NCBI RefSeq assembly: GCF_005405125.1
Contig: NZ_BJDL01000017.1
Coordinates: 1 to 64,000, forward strand
Length of the DNA stretch: 64,000 bases
Origin: Lactiplantibacillus songbeiensis
Lineage (GTDB): Bacteria > Bacillota > Bacilli > Lactobacillales > Lactobacillaceae
Direction of reading: 5' to 3'
The notes under the pieces were generated by a model that had not been told where the DNA came from, did no database searches, and saw nothing but the letters and a program-made list of their open reading frames with translations. The position numbers and the translations under genes are program-made. Shown here piece by piece: positions 1 to 8,520 of this stretch; the first letter of the stretch is position 1, and every line of letters begins with the position of its first letter.

Positions 1-50
1 CACAAACGTGGCCACCACGTTCCAGCCGATTCTGGACCAACCAGAGTGGC
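1..50 (-). repeat. Cloverleaf repeat, subfamily A1, cut by window edge
   Basis: Only the end of a copy is present. It shows the arm CCACCACGTTCCAGCC, then GATTCTGG and the constant end CCAACCAGAGTGGC, read in reverse orientation. The flank after it (CAATTTAAACCAACTAGCAC) matches the flank of the copies ending at 51917 and 61942. Confidence 0.85.
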
Positions 51-148
51 AATTTAAACCAACTAGCACCAAGCATACTGATTTGGTAAACTTATCGTTA
101 ATTATTATTCAGTAGGTACGGAAATCTTTTATACAGGAGAAACAATGT

Positions 149-640
149 ATGAATACAGAACAAGCAATTGAAGTATTAATGGATATTCGTATCAAACCAG
201 ATGCAAGACTAAACCAATGGGGATTTCGAATTCAAATTCCCGGAAAAAAAGTTTTTATAAAGACCGGTTCAACTCCAAATGACGGGGTTAACTATACTCC
301 AGGATTGACAACATTAATTGTATTTATCAAGGTTCTTCGGTTACTAAGCAAAAACAAATACAATACCAAGCCGTGTCATTTTATTAGTAATACTAGCGAC
401 CTAGAAACCGTTATTAAAGGAAAATCGTTTAAGAAGTATTTAAACGGAACAAAAAAGCTTAAATCCGTTCATTCACCAGAATGGGAAATGATTTTAAATT
501 TATTACGCGACTTTCAGGATTTTACAGTTGACTGGCAATCTAGCAAACATAAGCATGTCGACTGGCTTAATAATCGAGTTGCCACTGACAACTCGATTAT
601 TAACGGACCCCACAATAAGAATCAACGAACAAACTTATAA
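149..640 (+). CDS. Hypothetical protein, 163 aa, AT-rich
   Basis: I do not recognise this protein. It is a lysine- and asparagine-rich soluble sequence with no signal peptide or membrane segment. It opens with a purine-rich site (AGGAGA) about 8 bases before the ATG; a second ATG four bases upstream is in another frame and closes at once. The C-terminal half (WQSSKHKHVDWLNNRVATDN) has the rhythm of a nuclease-type tail, but this is not enough to name a function. It stands alone between a repeat copy and a terminator. Its base composition is visibly more AT-rich than the oxidoreductase genes that follow, which fits an acquired gene. The coding call is moderately sure and the function is unknown. 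Confidence 0.65.
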   Translation: MNTEQAIEVLMDIRIKPDARLNQWGFRIQIPGKKVFIKTGSTPNDGVNYTPGLTTLIVFIKVLRLLSKNKYNTKPCHFISNTSDLETVIKGKSFKKYLNGTKKLKSVHSPEWEMILNLLRDFQDFTVDWQSSKHKHVDWLNNRVATDNSIINGPHNKNQRTNL

Positions 641-649
641 AACCAATAA

Positions 650-698
650 AAGAGATGAGATTACCCTACTAAGATAAGGCAATCCCATCTCCTTTATT
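650..698. terminator. Bidirectional Rho-independent terminator
   Basis: GAGATGAGATTACC pairs with GGCAATCCCATCTCC through a few G-T pairs. It is flanked by A- and T-rich tracts on both sides and lies between the convergent genes ending at 640 and 749. Confidence 0.7.
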
Positions 699-748
699 AA
701 TCACTCCTCAATATATTGGTAACTCAAACAGATATCACATCAATTGGT

Positions 749-1726
749 TTATCCCAACTTCAACTGCGCCGATGCTAACGCTTGATCAACCACTGCCATA
801 ACTTGTTCCGAATGGCGTAATTGCGTCTTTACAAAAGCCATGTCGTGTTCCGTAATCACCCGATTAAAGATGGCGAATTCACTAAACATCCGATGGGGAT
901 GCCGATTATGGTTGACCATCTCAGCCATCCCGTCGCGACATTGTTCATCGAAGCTGGGAATCGTATTCGTTGGACCATTGACGACCATCGATCCAGCCGT
1001 TCCTTGCAAAGTTGACTTGACCGGTGCTTCGCAATCCTTGGCTCCGATGCAGACGACTTTAGTATTGGGATAATCCATGATCAAAACGCCTGACGTATCA
1101 ATCTGGCGCTCAATATTGGCTAGATAATGGACCGCAGTTGGCGCACCTAGCAAGCCGACCACAAAATGAATATTATAAATATTCAAATCCATCAAGGCAC
1201 CGCCGCCCAGCTTAGGATCAAAGGCTGGCAACACGGTGCCTGCTTTAAATTGATCATAACGCGATGAGTATTGTGAGTAGTTACATTCAACCACTTTCAA
1301 GTCGCCTAATGCAGGCAAGTCTTGCTTAATGGCTTGGTAGTTCGGTAAATACTGATTGGTAATGGCTTCAACCAACACCAAATCCTGACTTAACGCCAAC
1401 TGTTTCAACTCGGTTAATTGATGCGCATTCAACGTAAACGGCTTTTCACAAATGACATTCTTACCCTGCTCCAACGCCTGCTTCGTGTAACTGTAATGTA
1501 ACGAATTCGGCAAAGCGACGTAAATCGTATCAATATTTTGATCGGCCAATAACAAATCATAATCCGTATAGACCTTTTTAATGCCATACTTCGTCTGCAA
1601 GCCTTGTGCCTTCGTTAGACTCCGCGGCGTACTCAATATTCCGGCCAAATCAATATCTGGTAAATCACCGACCATCGTTAAAAAGTCAGCCACAATCTTG
1701 CCGGTTCCTAAGATTCCTAAGCGCAT
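749..1726 (-). CDS. Gfo/Idh/MocA family NAD(P)-dependent oxidoreductase
   Basis: A cytoplasmic dehydrogenase of the Gfo/Idh/MocA family, 325 aa, the usual length. The N-terminal Rossmann motif GILGTGKIVADF (residues 4-15) binds the nucleotide, and the family signature CEKPFT sits near residue 93. A GGGALMDLNIY segment near residue 174 lies in the substrate domain. The family oxidises or reduces sugars, inositols and related polyols or diols; the substrate cannot be read from sequence. The start has a strong GGAGGTG site a few bases upstream. The gene follows a second member of the same family by 16 bases, so the two are probably co-transcribed and may act on the same or sequential sugar intermediates. 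The family call is firm and the substrate unknown. Confidence 0.9.
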   Translation of the reverse strand: MRLGILGTGKIVADFLTMVGDLPDIDLAGILSTPRSLTKAQGLQTKYGIKKVYTDYDLLLADQNIDTIYVALPNSLHYSYTKQALEQGKNVICEKPFTLNAHQLTELKQLALSQDLVLVEAITNQYLPNYQAIKQDLPALGDLKVVECNYSQYSSRYDQFKAGTVLPAFDPKLGGGALMDLNIYNIHFVVGLLGAPTAVHYLANIERQIDTSGVLIMDYPNTKVVCIGAKDCEAPVKSTLQGTAGSMVVNGPTNTIPSFDEQCRDGMAEMVNHNRHPHRMFSEFAIFNRVITEHDMAFVKTQLRHSEQVMAVVDQALASAQLKLG

Positions 1727-1742
1727 GCGGTCACACCTCCGT

Positions 1743-2762
1743 TTAGTGTTTAACTTGCTTGATCCCGGTTTCGAGCATCTCTAATTGTAAAATCGTTTCT
1801 TCATCTTTAACCGTCTTCGGCTGACCATTAATAATCGCTTGGTACAGGCCTTCATAAACCCGACTATAATCACCGGGAACCGAGACGACTTTTTCTTCAT
1901 GATACTGATTATCCGCATCCATGTAGGTTTCCGTCCCATAATTTTCCGGTTGGTCTATCCCAAAATCGGGATGATCTGGCAAGTAGAAATGTTTCAAATC
2001 AACTTCTTGCCGATCTTTTTCGGCTTTAACGAACATCCCTTTTTTCCCGTAAACCACAAAGCTAGGTCGTGGCTTAATCCGGAAATAACTAGACTTGACG
2101 GAAACTTTCAACGTCCCGTAATACAAATCAATATCAAAGTAATCATTCATCCGGTCTGCCCCTAATAATTGGCGCACATCATAATGCACATCATCTGGCC
2201 GCCCAAAATAAGAAATCACTTGGTCCAAGGTGTGGCAGGCGTGCCCATAAAGGTAGCTGGACTCAACGGAGAAGTGATCCACATTGGTTGGCACTTCTGG
2301 CCGGAAATAATCAAACGACATCTCAACTTCTAATAAGTCGCCCAATTTACCACTCTCAATCACTTTTTGCACTGTTAAGAAGTCGGAATCATAACGCCGG
2401 TTTTGATAGCATTGTACTAATAAGCCTTTCTCTTTGGCTAAAGCAAAAAGCTCGCGAGCTTGTGCCGAAGTTTCAGTAAAGGGCTTTTCAACCAGTGCGT
2501 TCTTGCCGTGATTCAACACGTCTTTAGCCAATTGATAATGCGTTGACCCTGGCGTTGAAACGACAACCAACTGAATCTCAGGATCATCGTAAATATCATT
2601 GATATCAGTCGTATAATGCACCCCTTCAATGGGCGTCCAGTTCTGACGACCAGAACGTGAATAAATCGTTTTCACCTTGATTTTATCTTTCAACTTTAAA
2701 GCAAAAGGCAAGTGATATCTATTGGCACTCTTTCCGTTCCCAATATACGCAATTGTTAACAT
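1743..2762 (-). CDS. Gfo/Idh/MocA family oxidoreductase, IolW/YdgJ-like
   Basis: A 339-residue member of the same family, with the N-terminal stretch MLTIAYIGNGKSANRYHLPF and the EKPFTE signature near residue 94. The YHLPF segment resembles the inositol/sugar dehydrogenase subgroup that includes IolW and YdgJ, so a polyol or sugar substrate is likely but not proven. The reading frame stays open 44 codons further upstream, but that stretch is translated repeat sequence. The ATG at 2762 has a GGAGG site and is the true start. The gene is first in a two-gene operon with the oxidoreductase ending at 749. Upstream lies a cloverleaf repeat and a 700-base gene-free stretch. Confidence 0.88.
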   Translation of the reverse strand: MLTIAYIGNGKSANRYHLPFALKLKDKIKVKTIYSRSGRQNWTPIEGVHYTTDINDIYDDPEIQLVVVSTPGSTHYQLAKDVLNHGKNALVEKPFTETSAQARELFALAKEKGLLVQCYQNRRYDSDFLTVQKVIESGKLGDLLEVEMSFDYFRPEVPTNVDHFSVESSYLYGHACHTLDQVISYFGRPDDVHYDVRQLLGADRMNDYFDIDLYYGTLKVSVKSSYFRIKPRPSFVVYGKKGMFVKAEKDRQEVDLKHFYLPDHPDFGIDQPENYGTETYMDADNQYHEEKVVSVPGDYSRVYEGLYQAIINGQPKTVKDEETILQLEMLETGIKQVKH

Positions 2763-2794
2763 GTAAATTCCTCCATTTATAATGGGCTTAATTT

Positions 2795-2945
2795 GCCACT
2801 CTGGTTGGACCAGAATTGGCTGGAACGTGGTGGCCACGTTTTTGAGCCACAAAACGGTCTCAAAAGCCGGGCTTTGACTAAGTCGGAAAATCACTGACTA
2901 AGTCAAACGACACCACTGAGCCAATTCTAGCCCGCCCGGCGTTAA
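2795..2945 (+). repeat. Cloverleaf repeat, subfamily A1
   Basis: Full copy. The outer stem CCAGAATTGGCT pairs with AGCCAATTCT, then GTGGTG with CACCAC. One inner hairpin has arms TTTTTGAG/CTCAAAA and the other TTTGACTAAGTCGG/CTGACTAAGTCAAA. It lies directly upstream of the oxidoreductase start and lengthens that reading frame artificially. Confidence 0.92.
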
Positions 2946-3103
2946 TTCACAGGTACAATGAATTAATGGTTCCTCTAACCCTAAAATTCAACTAATAGGC
3001 TGATTAATCAATCTTCAAAAACTAATGTGTATGGTTCCCTTTAGATCGACTTTGGTCCACAATTTGTATTGGCATCGCTAACTCTAGTCGTAGTGACCAG
3101 GAT

Positions 3104-3262
3104 GGTCGCCGTGTCGAGTCACTTTGACCGGTGATTTTCCGGTCTTAGTGACTGGGCCGCCTTTTAAGACGCAGGTTACGGCTTGAAAGCGCCCTGCAGA
3201 CCGTTCTTTGGCTGCAGGTCCGCCCCACAGCGACTGTCCTGGTCAACGAAGACGGCTAACAC
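3104..3262 (+). repeat. Structured repeat B, copy 1
   Basis: This stretch resembles 41343-41490. It has three hairpins in order: GTCACTTTGACCGG/CCGGTCTTAGTGAC, CTTTTAAG/CTTGAAAG and CCTGCAG/CTGCAGG. The first hairpin differs in sequence between the copies while still pairing. It lies about 200 bases before the antiporter gene, on the same strand, and an A-type repeat precedes it, as in copy 2. The remainder of the 2763-3470 gap shows no gene. Confidence 0.75.
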
Positions 3263-3373
3263 CCATCCAAACCTGACTTGATGCTTTCATTATACTGAAT
3301 CCGTTCTCATTTGACAGGGTTAACGGCTAGGTTGGTACGGATGTTCAACATTGTGACCGTCCAACTGAACAAT

Positions 3374-3390
3374 TTGGACATAATATCCAA
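3374..3390. promoter_or_regulatory. Palindrome upstream of antiporter gene
   Basis: TTGGA and TCCAA are separated by seven bases, about 80 bases before the antiporter start. It could be an operator; no regulator can be assigned. Confidence 0.3.
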
Positions 3391-3470
3391 TCTGCAACAC
3401 TGATTTAGTACCGCAATGATTTATTTTGCGTTAAAATTAGACAAATTAACTAATAAAGGAGGCAACGAAC

Positions 3471-5474
3471 TTGCAAACCGTTTTCTTAGTCTTACTACTG
3501 ATTGCAGCTGTCGTGGGTGCCAATGCCATTTATGCCCGCTTCAGTCTAATACCAGTTGCTTTTCTCCAAATTGCGGCCGGGTTACTCTTAGCCTTAACGC
3601 CGCTCTATCGCCATTTTGAACTGGAACCGGAAGTCTTTTTATTCGCCATCATTTCGGTATTGATGTTTAATGATGGTCAAAATACCAGCATGCGCAAGCT
3701 CAGTCACCAGATCAGAACCACCTTATCATTAGCCGTGGTCCTCGCGATTGTGACGATTCTCATTGTGGGAACAGTCACTCATCTGATCATGCCACAATTT
3801 TCGCTAGCGCTCGCCTTGGCATTGGGCGCCATCATTACGCCAACCGATGCCGTCGCCGTCTCTTCAATTACCACCAAAGTATCCGTCCCTAAAGACGTGA
3901 TGGATACTTTGGAAAATGAATCGCTATTTAATGATGCTTCCGGGATCGTCGCCTTTAACTTAGCCATTGCGGCATTGGTCACCGGTAAATTCTCAGTCGT
4001 TAGTGGCATTGGTAACTTTTTATACGTCTTTGTCGGCGGCATTCTAGCAGGCGCCATTTTAGGTTATATCATCGTGGCGATTCGTATTATGCTGATTAAC
4101 ATGCGCGTTGACACGCCGTCTGTCATCGTGCCTTATACGTTGCTGACGCCATTCGTCGTTTACTTATTAGCCGAGGCTATTGGTGTTTCCGGTATTTTGG
4201 CCGTCGTTGCTACCGGTTTAATTCACGGCTTGCAACAAGAACGGTTACGGTTAACGACCTCGCGGCTGCAAATCGTGATGTCCACGACCTGGTCAATTAT
4301 TGCCAGCATCTTAAATGGGATCGTCTTTGTCCTCCTAGGCGTTTCATTGCCTAGCGTTATCAGTCATCTACAACAACGAGATACTGGATCCGTCGCCATT
4401 TTAGTTGGCGTCGGCATCTTGCTTTACCTCATCATGACGCTAGTCCGCTTCTTGTGGATTCAACTTGGCCTGGCCAACATTCGCGCTTGGACTAATCAGG
4501 AAAAAGCTTTAAATAGTCTCGTCGCAGCCTTAAGCGGCGTCCACGGGACCATTACGTTAGCGATGGCCTTTTCACTACCGCTAACCCTAGGCAACCATGC
4601 GTTTACGTATCGCAACGACATCATCTTTATTGCGGCCGTGGTCATCTTAGTCAGCTTACTGGTCCCGACCATTCTGCTGCCACTATTCTTGCCAAAGCAA
4701 GTTGATAAAGTCGCCGAAGAAGACATCGCCCAAGCCAAGATTGAAATGGTCACCGATGCCATCCACATGATTAATGCCCGCTATGGCGACACACCCAATG
4801 CCAGCCAAACGATTATGATTTTGGAAGGTCAACGGACCTTGGAAGGCCGCCCTAAGAAAGCCCGGTTAACGGAACTCTTTGTCAAAGCTTATGATTGTGA
4901 AGAACAAACGATTAACCAAATGGTAGCCACCGGTGAACTAACCCCCGACTTAGCAGATCGTTACTTACAGATTGCCGAAAAGACGCAACTTCAAAATCAA
5001 CGGTCTTTCTGGCAACGACTATGGTTATTCTTTAGATTTGTCGTACTGGGACGTCGGTCAATGAGTAAACGCGCTCGCTTACGGCGTAAAAGGATGCAGG
5101 AATTCAAACGCCACGGTATGACCCGTGAACAAGCCCTTGCCAAAAACAAAGCCATCTGGAGTGAAATCCGCAGTACCGAACAAAAGCCGTACAACGCGGT
5201 GGTTAAGATGCTCAATGACAGTTACACTAAAGATAATCAACAAGAAGTGCTGATTGTCCGCCGGGCTTACGATGAACGTCATCGGCGCTTATCGGGCACC
5301 CGCGACTTCCAGCAAGCTCAAAACGAGCTTTTAATTGAAGCTTTCCAGTGGGAATATAACTTTATCCAAGCCCAATTGACCACTAAAAAGTATAATCGTG
5401 AATTAGGAAATGCGCTCTATGAACAAATTTCAACTGATCAATTAGTTTATTTACAATCCATTAATGCCGATTAA
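3471..5474 (+). CDS. Na+/H+ antiporter, CPA1 (NhaP/YvgP) family
   Basis: A 667-residue membrane antiporter exchanging Na+ or K+ for H+ across the cytoplasmic membrane, for pH and salt homeostasis. About 12 hydrophobic segments fill residues 1-410. The CPA1 ion-binding region is visible as ITPTDAVAVSSI near residue 125 and ENESLFNDASGIV near residue 150; GVHGTITLAMAFSLP is near residue 360. The last 250 residues form a charged cytoplasmic tail. The start is TTG, preceded by a near-ideal AAAGGAGG site. The gene is monocistronic, with a structured repeat B upstream and a strong terminator right behind. A decayed relative lies at 25697-27070. The family is certain and the ion preference is not. 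Confidence 0.9.
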   Translation: MQTVFLVLLLIAAVVGANAIYARFSLIPVAFLQIAAGLLLALTPLYRHFELEPEVFLFAIISVLMFNDGQNTSMRKLSHQIRTTLSLAVVLAIVTILIVGTVTHLIMPQFSLALALALGAIITPTDAVAVSSITTKVSVPKDVMDTLENESLFNDASGIVAFNLAIAALVTGKFSVVSGIGNFLYVFVGGILAGAILGYIIVAIRIMLINMRVDTPSVIVPYTLLTPFVVYLLAEAIGVSGILAVVATGLIHGLQQERLRLTTSRLQIVMSTTWSIIASILNGIVFVLLGVSLPSVISHLQQRDTGSVAILVGVGILLYLIMTLVRFLWIQLGLANIRAWTNQEKALNSLVAALSGVHGTITLAMAFSLPLTLGNHAFTYRNDIIFIAAVVILVSLLVPTILLPLFLPKQVDKVAEEDIAQAKIEMVTDAIHMINARYGDTPNASQTIMILEGQRTLEGRPKKARLTELFVKAYDCEEQTINQMVATGELTPDLADRYLQIAEKTQLQNQRSFWQRLWLFFRFVVLGRRSMSKRARLRRKRMQEFKRHGMTREQALAKNKAIWSEIRSTEQKPYNAVVKMLNDSYTKDNQQEVLIVRRAYDERHRRLSGTRDFQQAQNELLIEAFQWEYNFIQAQLTTKKYNRELGNALYEQISTDQLVYLQSINAD

Positions 5475-5479
5475 GCCTA

Positions 5480-5528
5480 AACGTCCCATTCAAATGACTC
5501 GCAAAGTCATTTGAATGGGGCGTTTTTA
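5480..5528 (+). terminator. Rho-independent terminator of the antiporter gene
   Basis: Long hairpin with arms CCCATTCAAATGACT and AGTCATTTGAATGGG, followed by CGTTTTTAG. Confidence 0.92.
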
Positions 5529-5619
5529 GTTTGAAATTTCATGTTCCAATAAAGCTTGTTCGCTTACTGCTCACGAATTATAACCTGTAGATTGAAACGC
5601 ACTCAGAATTATCCCCTTA

Positions 5620-5648
5620 GTTAACGCCGGGCGGGCCAGAATGGCAAT
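5620..5648 (-). repeat. Stub of cloverleaf repeat A1
   Basis: Only the two ends remain joined: GTTAACGCCGGGCGG and GGCCAGAATGGCAATC. All stems and hairpins are missing, so this looks like a deletion remnant of a full copy. Confidence 0.6.
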
Positions 5649-5664
5649 CTAATCCTAATAAGTC

Positions 5665-5757
5665 TTAGCTTCCATAAAAGTAAATCAATCCTAAGATAAC
5701 GCAGATAATCAACCCTAACCCAACTAACAATAGAAAGACTTTTAATAATTTAGTCAT
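5665..5757 (-). CDS. Small single-span membrane protein, 30 aa
   Basis: A short frame encoding about 30 residues: MTKLLKV, then one continuous hydrophobic helix (FLLLVGLGLIICVILGLIYF) and a YGS end. Three consecutive ATG codons are present; the innermost lies about 8 bases behind a GGGG site and is the best start. Nothing identifies a function; such one-helix proteins often associate with larger membrane proteins. It is divergent from the TMEM175-like channel gene, and the same frame stays open beyond the start, which weakens the coding argument. Existence is tentative. Confidence 0.4.
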   Translation of the reverse strand: MTKLLKVFLLLVGLGLIICVILGLIYFYGS

Positions 5758-5899
5758 CATCATTTCCCCAATAGTTAACCTAACTGAACACCCCAATGAT
5801 ACTTTAGTAACGTCAACGACACTACCAACTGTCACTCGCAGTTTTTTCTGACGACTTCCGGTAAACTGAAAGTAATCAATTAAGCAGTGGGGTGATGAG

Positions 5900-6499
5900 G
5901 TGCTGTTCCAACATTCGAAAGACCGGCTAGTTGCCATTTCCGATGGGGTCTTCGCCGTCGTGTTAACCATTATGGTCTTGGATATCAAGATTCCAACCGG
6001 CGCATTATCTCCAGCCGCTACCCACACTTTATTGCAAGAAATCTTCACTTATCTGATTAGCTTTGCGGTGGTTGCGCAATATTGGCAATATCACCAAGAG
6101 CTCTTCGGCCCAGGCATCCAAGTCCCGTCGTCTTTGTATATCCTTAATATGGATTACTTGTCGTTACTATGCTTGTTGCCGTTCGTGACCGGCTGGCTAA
6201 AAAATAGTCAAACGTCTCGGTACGCGGCATTGGCCTTTGCCGTGGTGATCGCATTGGTTGATCTTTGTCAGTTACTGATGTTCAAATTGATCATTCGGGC
6301 CAACTTAAGACCAGATCAATCGCTAGCTAATCATGATCACGAAGAATACCGTTCTGCTAAAGTGATGGTCGTTATTAGCGGCTTGTACTTGCTAGTTAGT
6401 CTGACTTACCCCCACCTACTGTTGCTAGTGATCTTTGCTGGCTTGATTTTCCGCGCTGGGACCACTTGGTTACTGCGCCGCATGACCGCTACTGCTTAA
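5900..6499 (+). CDS. TMEM175 (DUF1211) family putative potassium channel
   Basis: A 199-residue protein with about six transmembrane segments. The signature near the N terminus, DRLVAISDGVFAVVLTIMVLDI, matches the TMEM175 motif (usually FSDGVFAI); in studied bacterial homologues four such six-helix subunits form a K+-selective pore. The motif's usual F is I here. The length matches bacterial single-repeat members. The start is GTG with a GGGGTG site; an ATG five bases upstream is out of frame. The gene is monocistronic with a terminator behind it. The family is likely; K+ transport is inferred from homologues. Confidence 0.75.
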   Translation: MLFQHSKDRLVAISDGVFAVVLTIMVLDIKIPTGALSPAATHTLLQEIFTYLISFAVVAQYWQYHQELFGPGIQVPSSLYILNMDYLSLLCLLPFVTGWLKNSQTSRYAALAFAVVIALVDLCQLLMFKLIIRANLRPDQSLANHDHEEYRSAKVMVVISGLYLLVSLTYPHLLLLVIFAGLIFRAGTTWLLRRMTATA

Positions 6500-6523
6500 T
6501 TGAGCTTGTGTTACCTCGCTGTG

Positions 6524-6555
6524 AAAGAGTTTGGAGACAATCCGAACTCTTTTTA
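6524..6555 (+). terminator. Terminator of the TMEM175-like gene
   Basis: AAAGAGTTTGGA pairs with TCCGAACTCTTT, followed by T-rich sequence. Confidence 0.8.
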
Positions 6556-6577
6556 TGTATTACCTTCAACTGGACGA

Positions 6578-6623
6578 CAAATAAGCAGGTCAGAAATTTT
6601 AAACTTTCTGACCTGCTTATTTT
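6578..6623. terminator. Long hairpin between convergent genes
   Basis: AAATAAGCAGGTCAGAAA pairs with TTTCTGACCTGCTTATTT. It can serve as a second terminator for the + strand gene and as the terminator of the Rrf2 gene on the - strand. Confidence 0.8.
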
Positions 6624-6666
6624 GAGTTTTATGCCAAATTATTCTTAGTGAACACGGCAACAAAAA

Positions 6667-7098
6667 CTAGCTTGTTTGCGCCCGACGTGTCTGAATACCA
6701 GTAATCACATCTGCCAAGGTTTGTCGTGCCATCTCAGTTTTAGCGGCAGCTTGTATCCGGTCGTAAAGACCATCTAACGTCTGCTGAATATTGGCACCGA
6801 TTGGACATTGCATATTCGTCCGCGGGTCCACGTGTAACAAGTCCTGATTGGTTTCAACCGCTTCATAAACGTCTTGTACCGTGATTTCATCGGCCGGTTT
6901 GGCTAACTGCGGTTGGGCTGATCCAGCTTGACTGATTAACAAGCCCGCTCGTTTCAAATCCGCCATTAGTCGGCGGACAACACTAGCATTAGCTTCAATA
7001 CTGGCTGCCAGATCATTACTCGTGATCTTTTGATCATCAATAATGGCGACATACGCCAAAATATGAATAGCATCGCTCAATTTATAAGAATACTTCAA
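6667..7098 (-). CDS. Rrf2 family transcriptional regulator (YwnA-like)
   Basis: A 143-residue DNA-binding repressor of the Rrf2 family. The winged-helix domain starts with YKLSDAIHILAYVA and the recognition helix region is SVVRRLMADLKRAGLL (about residues 39-54). Unlike IscR or NsrR it lacks the three-cysteine iron-sulfur cluster; it keeps one Cys in MQCPIGANIQ near residue 97, as in the YwnA-like thiol- or aldehyde-sensing subgroup. It sits next to an NmrA-like reductase gene on the same strand. In Bacillus ywnA and ywnB form a comparable pair, so it probably controls that gene. The effector is unknown. Confidence 0.85.
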   Translation of the reverse strand: MKYSYKLSDAIHILAYVAIIDDQKITSNDLAASIEANASVVRRLMADLKRAGLLISQAGSAQPQLAKPADEITVQDVYEAVETNQDLLHVDPRTNMQCPIGANIQQTLDGLYDRIQAAAKTEMARQTLADVITGIQTRRAQTS

Positions 7099-7189
7099 CT
7101 GCCAGCCACCTACCCTTTTGACATCATCGCTGTTTCAAATCTACTTGTTTCATTGTACCCGAAGACCCATGTTAACGCCAAATCATAAG

Positions 7190-8050
7190 TTACTGCGCCA
7201 AAATTTCGTTGATTGCAGTTTCGATTGGGGTTAATGCGTGACCCAAAACTGTTGGCAGATCGTCAGAAGTAACATTTAATTCATTATCCGCCATCATCGT
7301 TTGCATGCCAACTAGTACGGGTGCCATCGTCGCATCCACGCCATTCGCAATCAAGTCGGCTTGATAATCAGCTGGGCTAACTGCTTTAAATTGAAAATCA
7401 GCGCGGCCCGTTGCCCGTTTGATAGCTTGTTCCAAATCGGCATATGACCGTGGTTGCCCACCGAATTCGTAGACGGCTTTTGGCGTTGACGTCAACAAGA
7501 CTTTCGCGGCTGCTACCGCATATTCACGTTCCAACGCAAAACTAATTTTACCGTCACCCGCTGCATAAATCGCATCATGTCCAGCTGCCCCAGCTTGCAA
7601 GTATGAACTTTCATTTTCCAAATACCAAGCATTACGCAAAAATGAGTAGTCGATACCACTAGCCTTAATCATCTTTTCTGTCGCCACGTGATCAGTAGAT
7701 AACCACGATTTTGCCGTATCAGCCTTGGCATAACTGGTATAAGCAATGTAACCCACTCCAGAAGCTGTAGCAGCCGTGACCACGTTTTGATGCTGTTGTT
7801 CACGGGCTACTTTACCACCCGGAACTGATGAAATAAATAAGAACCGGTCAATGCCAGCCAAGGCTTGTTCTAGCGCAGGTTCATCCGTGTAGTCAGCTTG
7901 ACGGACTGTAATCGTGGTTGGTAAGACTTTTGCGGCCTTTTGAGGATTCCGAACGATGGCAATCACGTCCGTTGGCGCGACGGTCTTTAAAAGTTCTTGG
8001 ATAACGATTTGACCAAAGTGACCCGTTGCTGCCGAAATTGCATATTTCAT
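7190..8050 (-). CDS. NmrA-like NAD(P)H-binding reductase (quinone oxidoreductase type)
   Basis: A 286-residue atypical short-chain dehydrogenase. The N-terminal nucleotide motif SAATGHFGQIVIQEL (about residues 4-18) is of the GxxGxxG type seen in NmrA and QOR2 proteins. It lacks a clear YxxxK catalytic pair, as usual for this group. Likely roles are quinone reduction or redox sensing. The frame extends 18 codons upstream, but the ATG at 8050 with a GAAAGAAGA site is the better start. The promoter upstream is TTGACA-17-TAAAGT flanked by inverted repeats, and an Rrf2 regulator lies just downstream. Confidence 0.82.
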   Translation of the reverse strand: MKYAISAATGHFGQIVIQELLKTVAPTDVIAIVRNPQKAAKVLPTTITVRQADYTDEPALEQALAGIDRFLFISSVPGGKVAREQQHQNVVTAATASGVGYIAYTSYAKADTAKSWLSTDHVATEKMIKASGIDYSFLRNAWYLENESSYLQAGAAGHDAIYAAGDGKISFALEREYAVAAAKVLLTSTPKAVYEFGGQPRSYADLEQAIKRATGRADFQFKAVSPADYQADLIANGVDATMAPVLVGMQTMMADNELNVTSDDLPTVLGHALTPIETAINEILAQ

Positions 8051-8108
8051 AATTAAACGTCTTCTTTCTTGATCATTTATTAGTTGTTGTCTTATTAAGC
8101 ACAACTAC

Positions 8109-8147
8109 ACTTTAGCTAATTGTTACTTTATTGTCAACAGCTAAAGT
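8109..8147 (-). promoter_or_regulatory. Promoter with inverted-repeat operator for the NmrA-like gene
   Basis: On the minus strand, -35 TTGACA (8132-8137) and -10 TAAAGT (8109-8114) are 17 bases apart. A perfect 9-base inverted repeat, ACTTTAGCT/AGCTAAAGT, has one arm over the -10 box and the other just upstream of the -35 box, a typical repressor arrangement. The adjacent Rrf2 protein is the obvious candidate to bind it. Confidence 0.65.
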
Positions 8148-8225
8148 CCTTACGCTTAGTGCTAGTTAAAACTGACGTCTGCTAATTAGTTTCTTGACTC
8201 AACGCTAACTTATAAATAACCAATA

Positions 8226-8378
8226 GTTAACGCCGGGCGGACTAGAATTGGCTCAGTGGTATCGTTTATCTTAGTCGTGACTTTTGCGACTTAGATAAAG
8301 CCCGGCTTTTGAGACCGCCCTTTGGCTCAAAAACGCGGCCACCACGTTCCAGCCGATTCTGGGCCAACCAGAGTGGCA
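8226..8378 (-). repeat. Cloverleaf repeat, subfamily A1
   Basis: Full reverse-oriented copy. Inner arms are TTTATCTTAGTCG/CGACTTAGATAAA and CTTTTGAG/CTCAAAA; outer arms are GTGGT/ACCAC and CTAGAATTGGCT/AGCCGATTCTGG. It sits in the gap between the divergent NmrA-like and DXS genes. Confidence 0.92.
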
Positions 8379-8520
8379 ACCTAATCCAACTAACACCAAA
8401 CATGTGCTTTATAAAAATAATTTTATTTTTTCAGACAAAACACTTGTCTTCGACCTACTCTAAGCTGGTATCTTAGATAACGTTATCCAGAAACTAGCTG
8501 AAAGTGAGCATAAACAAAAA

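Noticed and set aside
5758-6048. Upstream extension of the small minus-strand membrane protein to 127 residues
   Set aside because: It overlaps the well-supported TMEM175-like gene on the other strand and lacks a ribosome-binding site; only the last 30 codons make sense.
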